Source of the DNA: Cylindrotheca closterium
Taxonomy: Eukaryota > Bacillariophyta > Bacillariophyceae > Bacillariales > Bacillariaceae
Direction: 5' to 3'
DNA length: 64,000 bases
NCBI GenBank assembly: GCA_933822405.4
Contig: CAKOGP040000169.1
Span: 23,508-87,507 of the forward strand
Below the pieces are notes generated by a model. The model was given only the letters and a program-made list of their open reading frames with translations, was not told the DNA's origin and did not search any database. Below are positions 31,127 through 40,911 of the stretch, one piece after another. Each line of letters opens with the position of its first letter. The stretch's first letter is position 1. A program made the position numbers and the translations under genes.

Positions 31127-33177
31127 ATGAGCGACAGTGATTCATCGCAGCGACTTAGTGATGTACAAGAACGATTCTTGGCACTCCTTCCCATTCCAGC
31201 TTCTATTTTGAGCATAACTGGCAGCTCTATCATCATTTACATTGCTTTGAATTCTAGGACAAGGAAGAAGTTGAGTCCATATACTCGACTTCTCATAGGG
31301 TTGAGCATCAGTGATATAGTTGCAAGTATAAACGTTGCCTTTGCATCATTCCTTAGGCCCACAGAGAGCCCTCGCGCAACCTCATTTGCTATTGGCAATG
31401 CAACAACATGCTCCGTTTCAGGGTTCATGACGACAGGTAAGTGACGATTTGTTATTCTGCTTCACAGACTGGAACAATGAACAGACTTTCTCACCAGATG
31501 TGTATAGTGGCTTTCTCGTCTGCATTGTATTCATGCATGCTCAGCTACTACTTCTTATTAACCGTGAGATTTAGACTGAAGAACTCTTTCATTGCGAGAA
31601 GGATTGAGCCGCTGATGCACTGCATCTCACTTGGCTACCCACTTATCTCCGCAATAATTGGTGCCTATTACGATGCTTACGCAGACACTGCGACTTATTT
31701 GGGGTGTTGGATAAACTGTCCAGCAGAGAAAGATGAGGAAGAGTGCTTTTCCAAAACTTTGGGATGGATCTTCTATGGTTGGCCTTTCCTTTTTGTGGTG
31801 GTTTCTTTGATTGTGAACAACATATTGATTTGGCGCCTAGTACATGGGCACTCAGTTACATTAGGGAGAAAGAGTACTCGCGATGGAGTTGCTGTATCAA
31901 GTGATCAATCTGCGGCTGTTAACAGTGTGGACGATGATTCCTTTCTTGACCAAGGCACAGGGGTAGACGATACCTATTGTGGCTCCAACACCACCTCGCC
32001 ATTGTCTGATGTTGTCAATAAGGCACAGAAACAAACTTCAGATGCTTCAGCTGACAATCAGCTGAGAAGACTACAACTTGTCAAGTCTCAAGCATTTTTG
32101 TTCGTTGGAAGTTATGCTTTCGTCACCATGTGGGGCGGAATCACGGCAATTGGTGAAAATCGAGCCGATTCAGAAGACGAGGAACTATCTCTTTTGGTGA
32201 AATTGTATCCCATTATGGTTCTGAACGCTATTCTAACACCGATGCAAGGGTTCTTCAACATGTCGGTATATGTTCGTCCAAAATACTTGACAGTGCGTCA
32301 TGAGTTTAAAGACAAATCTCGCTGGTGGTCGATGCAGCGTGCAATACTTGGGGAGAAGAAAGCGCGAGCATCGAAGACGCCGAGGATACCGAACAAAAAG
32401 CCACAGGGGGTGAAGGAAGCTTCCAATGTCGAGTCGCCGAACGATGGACTAAGAATAGATGATAGCGCTGAATCGGCGGACACTGTAGCCCAATCACTCC
32501 CATTGAAGCGTTGTGGTGTATCGACTTTGACTGCCAGTCGCGGAGACTTCAACAATGAAGAGTTTTGCTTTGAAGGTCTGAACGACGTAGACCAAGACAG
32601 ATGGAGATGCAAGCGCCATGACACATGGGCACCAATGAAGCAAGCGCCTCGATACTACTCTAGCTTGCAAGAGCGGGGATCAAGCCTTGAGATGATCAGC
32701 GAGCTAACAGAGACGCAGTTTGAGCCAATCATTGACTATTCAGAAGAAGTTGAAGTTGAAGGTGATCATAGATTCAGAACACCTAACAGAGATTCAGTTC
32801 CAGCAGCTCCAAGGTCTGCAACTATTCCGAGCCCATTCGCCACAGATAGTCGATGGAACCCCAATTCACCAAAGCAACGCAAACTAGTGCCAAGTCTCGA
32901 TTTGATGTTGCCACAAAGAGTTTCAAGCTCTTCAGAACAATTTTGCACCCAGGAGGACCAACTTGCTGACGAACAATGGATCGATTCACAGCTTCAAACT
33001 TCTCCTCGAACCAGAAGTCTGGAAAAGCATTCAGAAATTGAAGACGAAAAGGCAGATGTATTAGTTCAAGCTTCGCTTCTGTCGTCGTCTGCACGATCTG
33101 CTCCCACAAGTGAAGCATCTTTTTTAGATAGAATGCTGCAGCCTCCAGAAAGACGAATGAGCCCACCTCCCTTGTAG
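31127..33177 (+). CDS. Seven-transmembrane receptor 3 (GPCR, array member), two exons
   Basis: Exons 31127-31436 and 31508-33177 with a 71-bp phase-1 intron (GTAAGT...TATAG) give 659 residues. Without splicing the frame ends in TGA within a few codons (GTAAGTGA), so the intron is required. Splicing restores MTTV-AFSSALYSCMLSYYF, aligned with TM3 of the other members. The N-terminus is MSDSDSSQRLSDVQERF. Outer loop 2 has LGCWINCPAEKDEEEC. Tail motifs are SSLEMISELTETQFEPIID and the end QPPERRMSPPPL. Its 3' flank is duplicated upstream of receptor 5. Confidence 0.88.
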
Positions 33178-33730
33178 TCTGATAATCTGTAGCAAAAATG
33201 ACTGTAAATAGTTTGCTTTGTAATACATTGAAACTGCAGTGTAAGATGCATACCTGTGCCGTAATAGATTCAAGGTATAATACTATAGGATAGACCCTTT
33301 GTAGTGCGCCTGCCACACCATCGCATATTCCATGCATGCATGTCAATAAAAGGTGTAGCAACACAATTTTGGTAACATAATCTGAACTACCGTCGCAATC
33401 ATCAGAAAAATCGTTATCCTGACTGCAAAAGTATAGTAGTACTATCAGGTCATTAGGCTGCTATAGAATCCTTCTCTCCAGGTTATAATATAAGGTCGCC
33501 GTATCTAAGAATCTGAATCATCGGCGCAGTATAATATATATCTTCAGATCGTTTTAGCATCGTTCTCACAGGTGCAGACAGCGCACCGATGGCAAAAGAA
33601 GCTATATATACGCTCCAGTTTTGCGTTCCGGTCGAAACAATATATTATGCACCTGCCGCGAAAGCATGAACAGTACACGTGTACGTACGTGTGTACGTGT
33701 ACCGGTTTTCGAGGGGGAAAAACTTTTCTC
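33178..33730. repeat. Receptor flank block, copy A
   Basis: The region after receptor 3 aligns by eye with ~39936-40640. Shared blocks include TAATAGTTTGCTTTGTAATA-like, ACATTGAAACTG, CATCAGAAA, and TTGCGTTCCGGTCGAAACAA at ~33621-33640. The block is noncoding and probably includes a promoter, because the second copy ends ~320 bp before receptor 5. Confidence 0.8.
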
Positions 33731-34628
33731 CGCGGGACCGGTCGTCATAAATATGAGAGTTATTTTACCGGTCTCACATACAGTATCTTGTGTTTTGTAA
33801 TTCTCCGTTCGTATCGTGTATATTCCCCAAAACCATCTCTTGCATCAGCTCGAAGGGCAGACGAACGGCGCCAACCAAAAGATATCGTGGACTATACACG
33901 GAGATTCCGGAACAATTTAAGTCGGTACCGCTCTACTAAAGCCACGCCGGAAGCGCTGCCGAAAATTGAAGGATGAAACTGCCATTCTCTTTCTACCCGA
34001 GTAGTGCTCGAGTATACTAGACAACAACACGAGGACAAGTGCACTGGTCTATCGGTTTCAGGCTTCAAATAGTACATTTGAATTATCGTGATTACACGCT
34101 TGGTTTTTTTGTGGTTTTTTTGTAGTCTGTTCCTAATCTCCGATCATGACTGACTATTTGAAGAATTTTAAAGCAGCGTCTTCCCGGAAGTCACCTCCTC
34201 AGGTGGTTACGGTGGCTGATGATGATAGTTCTATTATGTCGGGGGGCAAAGAAGATTGGATTGTCGGTTAATTCACGGGGCTCACTCGGGATCGAGGATT
34301 ACAAAGGTATGAGACAAAATGTTCTGTCTGGTGTAAATATTGGTGGTATTGAGGTGGGTGGTTCCAGCAGCAAGGTCAAGGCCAAAATTAAGCAGAAATC
34401 TTCGGGAGGGAAAGCGTCGGATAGGAAGACTTTGTTTTACTTGAAGGACAAAACAGGTGCAACCATTTGCTGTGTGTCAGTTTCCTCATCTGCTGGCGGG
34501 CAAAAAGCTTGTGGAGAGAAGAAGGACTCAGCAACAAATTTGTGTGATATTGCCTTGCACAGATCGTTAGTCCCAATTGATAAATTGCAGTTTCCAGCTT
34601 TGTACTGCATATGCCGCTGCAAAAAGCT
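33731..34628. other. Unassigned segment replacing the 5' two thirds of a receptor gene
   Basis: Where the receptor pseudogene should begin there is unrelated sequence. It contains a 42-codon ATG-initiated reading frame at 34146 (MTDYLKNFKAASSRK...) ending in TAA, and an overlapping open frame to ~34647 (GIEDYKGM, KTLFYLKDKTGATICC). It matches no receptor and no family I recognise. It could be a captured gene piece or part of a transposable element. Confidence 0.4.
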
Positions 34629-35294
34629 GGGCTATGCTTGGAGGTAGGAAAGTGATAGCGTCAAGTAAACTAAAGATTCCAAAACAATCGCCACCAGAGG
34701 TGAAGGAGGTCCCCAATAACCAATCACCAAAGGATGGGGTAGAAACAAAAGTTGAGGCCGTGCAAAACAAAACATTGTGATTGAAACGTGATGCTGTATC
34801 AACCTTGACTGCCAGCCGGGGTGACTTTAGCGACGAGGCGTCATGCTATGAAAACCTTAATGATGAAGAAAAGGATAGATGGGGAAGCAATCGTCACAAT
34901 ACATGTGCGCCAATGAAGCAAGCAGCACGGTACTACTCCAGCTTACAAAGAAAGGGATTCGAGCCTTGGAATCATCAGCAAAATGACCGAGACGCAGTTT
35001 GATCCAATCATTGACCATTTTCAAGAAATGAAATTGGAAGGTGACCACAGGTTTAGAGCACAACAAGGAGATTCCATTCCTGCTTTTCCAGGATCTACAC
35101 CCATCTTCAGTCCGTCCACTGTTGATAGTAGATGGAGCCCCAAATCAGTAGAGCAACGCAAATTACTCGCAAGTGTCAATTTGATGATGCCACAAAGAGC
35201 ATCAAGCACTTCAGACATGCATTGCATCAATGACCAACTGGGCCATCGATTGATACACCTCTTCGGACTTTCATTCAAATCGCAAGTCTCGTAG
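34629..35294 (+). pseudogene. Truncated receptor pseudogene (tail region only)
   Basis: Only the part equivalent to receptor 5 after TM7 remains, and it is nearly identical to it at the DNA level (for example the blocks CGACGAGGCGTCATNCTATG and GAAGCAAGCNNCACGGTACT). A TGA at 34778-34780 replaces a sense codon, one extra A in CAAAGAAAGGG (~34947) shifts the frame, and the C-terminal PPxRRxSP motif is lost. All seven helices are missing, so no receptor can be made. Confidence 0.9.
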
Positions 35295-35652
35295 TTGTGC
35301 TGATGTCTGACGTGCCGTAGCGACAGATTCTTACCGGTATAGTGTCAGCTGGCTGTGCGCACGTTGTGTTACGTGTATATAGTAATGATGAGAGTTGAGT
35401 ATGACTCCGAAGTCAAAGTTCATACATGACATGTATATCAAAAGCGCTGACAATTTCCGATGAAAAGGGGTCTTTCGCTACTGGAATGTGTCTGTATAAC
35501 CGAGGAGAATTTAGGTCTATTCGTCATCGAATTCTCTAAATAATATTTTCCGGTGCGCTCATGTTTTCGAACCGCGAATCCACAGTTCCCGGTCACAATA
35601 GAATGTCCGAAAAATACCACACAAACTGATAAAAAAACAAACAAACTATAGG
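35295..35652. other. Intergenic region upstream of receptor 4
   Basis: About 360 bp, with a TACCGGTA at 35332. It presumably contains the receptor 4 promoter. No other feature is seen. Confidence 0.45.
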
Positions 35653-37758
35653 ATGAGCGAAATGGAAGCATCGCAGCGCCTTAGCGAGGTACAAGAACGT
35701 CTACTGGCAGTACTTCCGATTCCAGCATGTATTCTGAGTATTCTCGGCAGTTCCATCATTATATTAATAGCTTTGGATTCTAGGAAACGCAAGAAGTGGA
35801 GTCCATATACAAGACTTCTCATAGGATTGAGTGTCAGTGATATTGTTTCAAGCATAAACATCGCCCTGGCATCATTCCTTCGACCTACAGACAGCCCACG
35901 AGCAAGCGCATTTACTATTGGTAATGCAACAACCTGCTACGTGTCAGGCTTCATGACGACAGGTGAGTATTTAGATTGGGGCGTGTTGATTCGTAAATTG
36001 GCATTTTCGACCGATCTCACTCTTTTTCTAGTGACTCGATCGGCGAAGTTTTACTCGTGTATGCTGAGCTTCTACTTTTTACTCACTGCGAGGTACCGAC
36101 TGAAGAACTCTTTCATTGCCCGAAGGATTGAACCAGGGATGCATTGCATCTCACTTGGCTACCCACTCGTCTCGGCGATAGTAGGTGCTTACTATAATGT
36201 TTACGCTGATACTGTGACCTATATGGGATGTTTTGTAAGCTGCCCACCAGAGACAAATGAGGAAGACTGTATTGCAACAACTTTAGGGTGGATCTTCTAT
36301 GGTTGGCCTTTCCTATTTGTGTTGGCTTCTCTGATCGTTAACAACGTACTGATTTGGCTCTTAGTACATGGGCAGTCAGTAGCACTTCAGGAAAATGATG
36401 CTTCCGGTAAGGTTGAAGCAGCTCAAGATGAGTCCAAAGATTTTCGCTGTGTGGACGATGATGATGGTTCTTTCCATGAACAAACCAAGAGGAGCGTAGA
36501 CGAGACTTTCATCTCCGACACAACACCATCGTCGGATAATCTCAACAAGGTACAGCAGAAGAAGGCTTCGAAGGCTCCCACAGCCAGTCATATGAGAAGG
36601 CTACAACTTGTGAAGTCTCAGGCCTTTCTTTTTGTGGGTGCTTACGCATTTGTCAACATTTGGAGCGGGATCATGGCCATTGCCGAACAAAACTCCCACG
36701 CAGAAGATGACGTTTTATCTTTTTTGGTGAAAATGTATCCCATCATGATACTGAATGCTCTTTTAGCCCCCATGCAAGGTTTTTTCAACATGCTTGTATA
36801 TGTCCGTCCCAAATACTTGACAACTCGTCATCAGTTTCAAGACCAGTCTCGCTGGTGGGTGATGAAGCGTGTTATGCTTGGGGAGAAGAGAGTACGAGCA
36901 TTGGGGAAGCCGAGGATACCAAAACCGTTGCCACAACAAGCAACAAATGAAGTGCCCAATGCCGAATCACCGAAAGATGGAGGAAAAACAGATGATAGTG
37001 CTGAGCCTGTGATTGATCAACCTCGATCACTAGTACCATTGACACGCAATGCTGTATCGAGTATGACTGCTAGTGGGGGAGACTTTATCGATGGACAGTC
37101 GTACGAAGAAAGTCTGAATGACAAAGAACAAGATAGATGGGGAAGCAATCATAACGATACATGGACACCAATAAAGCAAGCGCCCCGATACTACTCCAGC
37201 TTAGAAGAGAGGGATTCGAGCCTTGGAATGATCAGTGAGCTGACCGAGAAGCAGTTCGAGCCAATCATTGACTTTTCGCAGGAATCGGAACTTGATCAAA
37301 GAGTTCAAGCAACACATGGGGATTCAATCCCTGCTCCCCCAAGATCTGCACCTACTCACAGTCCTTCTCCTGTCAATAGCAGATGGAATCCCGAACTAGC
37401 AAGGAAACGTCAGTTGCTCGCAAGTCTCGATTTGATGATGCCTCGAAGATTATCAAGCACTGCTGAAATGCCTTGCACCGAAAACCCGCCGGATGGTTCA
37501 TGGACTGATGTACCACTTCAAACTCCCATTCGAGCCGTAAGTCTTGTTGAAGTTCATTCAGAAATCGAAGAAGAAGAAGCAGATGCATCTGTACGAGATC
37601 CACCTCTGCCGCCATCTGTACGACAGGAATCCCCTGGTGTTGGCGCATCCTCGTCGTCCTCCTATGGAACAGCAGATAGAATGTTGCTGCCTCCAGTGCG
37701 TCGAATGAGTCCCACTGTATTCGTGAGACCACCGCGCGGCAGTGTCGTAAATAGCTAG
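35653..37758 (+). CDS. Seven-transmembrane receptor 4 (GPCR, array member), two exons with an in-frame intron
   Basis: Exons 35653-35962 and 36032-37758 with a 69-bp phase-1 intron (GTGAGT...TTCTAG) give 678 residues. The intron is at the same codon as in receptor 3. Its length is a multiple of three and it has no stop, so retention would yield a 701-residue protein with 23 extra residues at the outer end of TM3. The N-terminus is MSEMEASQRLSEVQERLL. TM7 ends NMLVYVRPKY. The tail has SSLGMISELTEKQFEPIID and ends LPPVRRMSPTVFVRPP. An orthodox pair of cysteines is present in TM3 and outer loop 2. The gene lies 332 bp before the methyltransferase gene, in the same direction. Confidence 0.88.
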   Translation: MSEMEASQRLSEVQERLLAVLPIPACILSILGSSIIILIALDSRKRKKWSPYTRLLIGLSVSDIVSSINIALASFLRPTDSPRASAFTIGNATTCYVSGFMTTGEYLDWGVLIRKLAFSTDLTLFLVTRSAKFYSCMLSFYFLLTARYRLKNSFIARRIEPGMHCISLGYPLVSAIVGAYYNVYADTVTYMGCFVSCPPETNEEDCIATTLGWIFYGWPFLFVLASLIVNNVLIWLLVHGQSVALQENDASGKVEAAQDESKDFRCVDDDDGSFHEQTKRSVDETFISDTTPSSDNLNKVQQKKASKAPTASHMRRLQLVKSQAFLFVGAYAFVNIWSGIMAIAEQNSHAEDDVLSFLVKMYPIMILNALLAPMQGFFNMLVYVRPKYLTTRHQFQDQSRWWVMKRVMLGEKRVRALGKPRIPKPLPQQATNEVPNAESPKDGGKTDDSAEPVIDQPRSLVPLTRNAVSSMTASGGDFIDGQSYEESLNDKEQDRWGSNHNDTWTPIKQAPRYYSSLEERDSSLGMISELTEKQFEPIIDFSQESELDQRVQATHGDSIPAPPRSAPTHSPSPVNSRWNPELARKRQLLASLDLMMPRRLSSTAEMPCTENPPDGSWTDVPLQTPIRAVSLVEVHSEIEEEEADASVRDPPLPPSVRQESPGVGASSSSSYGTADRMLLPPVRRMSPTVFVRPPRGSVVNS

Positions 37759-38090
37759 GCTGCTTTAATAGTCAAAGTTGTTCATAATTCACTTATTTTA
37801 CTCCGTGTGTTGAAACTGCAGAAGTCTATATAGTACCGTATGAATCAGAGTATCAAGTTGAAAGTATACCAGGCAATACTCGTGGTCCAGCTATATAGGT
37901 ACCGCAGGTACAATATGTTGGTAGCCGTCCGTCCGTCATCAGTACTGTCTACGATTGCCATCAAATATTTTTGCAATATTCAATAAAATAACTGCAAATA
38001 ATGAGAATAATATATATCGATCGGCGATGACGCCTCGCATAGACCAACTACAAAACTGAAACATTCACGACGATTTCTGTCTACTATTGC
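37759..38090. other. Intergenic region
   Basis: A 332-bp spacer between receptor 4 and the methyltransferase gene. No other feature is seen. Confidence 0.45.
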
Positions 38091-39533
38091 ATGAAGATAA
38101 CTCATGTCTTGCAACGTAACTCAAGCTGTAGCAGAGGAGATGCATATCGGGCAGTCTTGAAGGGGGTTGGAATAAGATTCCAATCGAACGAAAGGAATAT
38201 ACATATTGCTTATTGTTCCAACAAGGTATTATCAAGGCAATATTCTTCATCTTCGCCGTTAGATGCACCGCCATTACATGTCTTTGCGTCATGTCTTCCA
38301 GGCCTAGAGCCCTTTTTGAATGAAGAACTTGTGAGTCTCGGTTTTCAGACTCGGCGTACTACTGGTGGGGTTCACTTTCGGGCTTCCAACGCTAAGGAAC
38401 TTCACAGCTGTCATTTATGGTGTGGGACGGCATCAAATATTTACTTGCGAGCAACTGAAGACAAAACCTTTCGGGCCAGAGGAATGGCCGAACTAAAGAA
38501 ACATATCACTCGACTCAGCTTTTGGGAGGAATGCATTGACACTACGGATCAATCGCTCTCCTCGGGATTTGAGATTCGTGTAAAGTCTTCCAAGAGCAAG
38601 CTGTATCACACGGCAGGAATTGCGCAGAGAGTTGAAGAAGGAATTTACTCTGCGCTTGGCAAAGATACTCCATCAAAGGAGATAACTGAAAGCCAGAATG
38701 ATAGTCAGAAGCTCAAGGTGCTTGTCAAGATTTACCGGGACGAAGTGGAAGTATCAGTAGACACGTCCTCTACACCTATTCATCAACGAGGCTATCGACT
38801 CGAAACAGCGAAGGCCCCTTTGCGAGAAGACTTGGCATTTGCTCTATTGTATTCTACAAAACTATTTGGAAGAAATAATAGTGCCAATGATTGGTCGGTG
38901 CTGGATCCCTTTTGTGGAGCGGGAACAATCCCAATCGAGGCAGCCGCCTTGGCACACAATCTACCACCAGGTAGACTCCGAGAGGCACCATTGCGAGGCT
39001 TGACGTTCTATGATCCAGACGGATGGAACCGAATGGTAGAGTCTGCAGTTCGAAACAGCACCACTGGAGACATGAATGAGGAGCTTCAGATTCTCGGTAC
39101 GGATCGAAACGAAGGGGCCATTGCCATATCCGAACGCAATGCTGCTCGTGCCTCAGTCGATCATTTAGTGAAATTTCGACACCAAGCCATTAGTTCGAAT
39201 CAATGGTTCGAGAATCCTTCACTCGCACCTAGTCGAACACTAGTGGTGTGCAATCCTCCCTTTGGACATCGCATTTCCAAGGACACCAAAAAGAAGAAGG
39301 ATCCTTTCAGTTCCTCCTTGTTGCCACTCATTCAAACCTTGGGACACAAACTCATGAAGCTTATTGGCCAATCAGCTGAGGGTAATAGTCGTCGTCAAGT
39401 GGCAGTCAACATATTGGGCACCAATCCCAATCTGATCCGTCGATCTGGCATTCCCAATCTCAAAGTAAGCTTTGCGTCCAAACACGGGGGAATAAATGTG
39501 TTTGCCCTTGGTCAGGCATCAAGCGTCACATGA
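38091..39533 (+). CDS. RlmL/UPF0020-type THUMP rRNA methyltransferase, organelle-targeted
   Basis: Single exon, 480 residues. The first ~58 residues are basic, Ser-rich and unlike the bacterial core (MKITHVLQRNSSCSRG), which suggests a plastid or mitochondrial presequence. A THUMP-type RNA-binding domain (~65-225) is followed by HQRGYR and PLREDLA, typical of the RlmL N-domain to methylase junction. The SAM-binding motif is LDPFCGAGT (271-279), the acidic strand end GTDRNEGAI, and the catalytic NPPFG (388-392, in place of the more usual NPPYG). Bacterial RlmL makes N2-methylguanosine in 23S rRNA; the organellar homologue is expected to do the same. The stop lies 13 bp from the stop of a convergent phosphoesterase relic. 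Confidence 0.88.
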   Translation: MKITHVLQRNSSCSRGDAYRAVLKGVGIRFQSNERNIHIAYCSNKVLSRQYSSSSPLDAPPLHVFASCLPGLEPFLNEELVSLGFQTRRTTGGVHFRASNAKELHSCHLWCGTASNIYLRATEDKTFRARGMAELKKHITRLSFWEECIDTTDQSLSSGFEIRVKSSKSKLYHTAGIAQRVEEGIYSALGKDTPSKEITESQNDSQKLKVLVKIYRDEVEVSVDTSSTPIHQRGYRLETAKAPLREDLAFALLYSTKLFGRNNSANDWSVLDPFCGAGTIPIEAAALAHNLPPGRLREAPLRGLTFYDPDGWNRMVESAVRNSTTGDMNEELQILGTDRNEGAIAISERNAARASVDHLVKFRHQAISSNQWFENPSLAPSRTLVVCNPPFGHRISKDTKKKKDPFSSSLLPLIQTLGHKLMKLIGQSAEGNSRRQVAVNILGTNPNLIRRSGIPNLKVSFASKHGGINVFALGQASSVT

Positions 39534-39546
39534 GATAAGAGAATAT

Positions 39547-39935
39547 TCAAACTTGGTCAATGATTTCACCCGATTCCAGTCGAACCCATGACTTCCACCG
39601 TATGCTGTTGCGTTCCTCGTTGTGTGGTTCTCCTTTTTCTCTAGCATCATGAAAGCGAATTCGGTTCTTTAGCTCGAAGACGCGGGCACCTTTACCATAA
39701 CCTCCATATCCTGAGTGGCGGCCAAAGCACAAATGAAAAGCACTACTGAAGTGCTCTCGTCTTGCCGTCTCGTCCATTATTGTTGCGCTGTTATTGTTAT
39801 TATTTTCAGAACTAGAATGATATGGGCAGAAGTAATCATTTCCATGATTGTGGCCTACTGCCAAGAACAGATATCGTTTTGCTTCTACCAATGCTTGAAC
39901 AATGCCAGCATCGGACTCGAGTGGCGCCATGCCAT
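39547..39935 (-). pseudogene. 3' fragment of a metallophosphoesterase gene
   Basis: About 130 codons matching the C-terminal end of the intact gene at 43987-45444, with only small indels (fewer Asn/Ser codons in the loop). It keeps the GHNH metal-ligand motif but lacks DxH, GD and GNHD and has no start codon. Its upstream end meets, at ~39935, sequence that resembles the last codons and 3' flank of a receptor gene. Confidence 0.9.
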
Positions 39936-40640
39936 GAAGGTGAATGAGGCCACCTCCATTGTAGTCTGCTAATCTATTGCTATTCATCACCCCGATAGTA
40001 AGAAAGACTGTTAATAGTTTGCTTTGTAATACATTGAAACTGTAGTGTACTATGCATACCCCGTGCCCCCGTAATTATAGCAATTTAATACTCAATATGT
40101 ATAGTGAATATTTTGATAAAACAGAATAGACCTTTTGCAATCCGTCTGTCGCACCACCGTATAATATATTCTGATGACTAAAAAGAAGATAGTACATACC
40201 GGTATACTTGTACTGTAGCAACAAATTATGTTCGGTAGCATCATCTGATCTACCGGTACCGTCTCAACCATCAGAAAGGTCGTTGATTGCAAACTACTAG
40301 TGGTACTATCAGGGCATTAGTTTGCTATAAAATCCTTCTCGCGAGAAGAAAGTTGTTTGTGCCACCACATCAGCGAAGAATCAATCCATGGGTGGACGAT
40401 GAATCCTCGGCGCATTTTCGTGGTGGCCACTGGCGACTGGTCGCACTATATCGATCTTCAGATTGTGTCAGCACCGTTCTCAAGTGGATCGAGCACCGAA
40501 GCTCCCGCATGCTACAGTACCTGGTACCTGGTACCGCACAGTGAGGCATATATATACGCTACAGTATTGCGTTCCGGTCGAAACAATGAGTACCGCGGTA
40601 TGCGAAAAACTCTTTTCTGCTTCAAGACGCCGCTCTTAGT
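39936..40640. repeat. Receptor flank block, copy B
   Basis: Begins with a receptor-like C-terminal end (codons reading RMRPPPL then TAG) and continues with sequence homologous to 33160-33730, including TTGCGTTCCGGTCGAAACAA at ~40566-40585. Two TACCGGTA sites (40197, 40251). It is followed by ~270 bp of unique sequence before receptor 5. Confidence 0.8.
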
Positions 40641-40911
40641 TACACTTGTACATATTTCTCCGTAGAAAGATCGAGTATCCTTTATTTGTGCAGTGTCTGA
40701 TGTAAAAGAAAATACATAACGATATATATTATAGAAACTTATTTTGAAAACAAACAGGTTTTTCCCCCCACGACCCAACACAAACAATAATAAACGATGA
40801 TTCACTGTGTACCGGTACCGGTACAATGAGATTCAAATGAAAATATATAGCACATATACCCCTTCATCATCGTGACATTACCGCATACACCCCTCACAAA
40901 GACAACATGAG

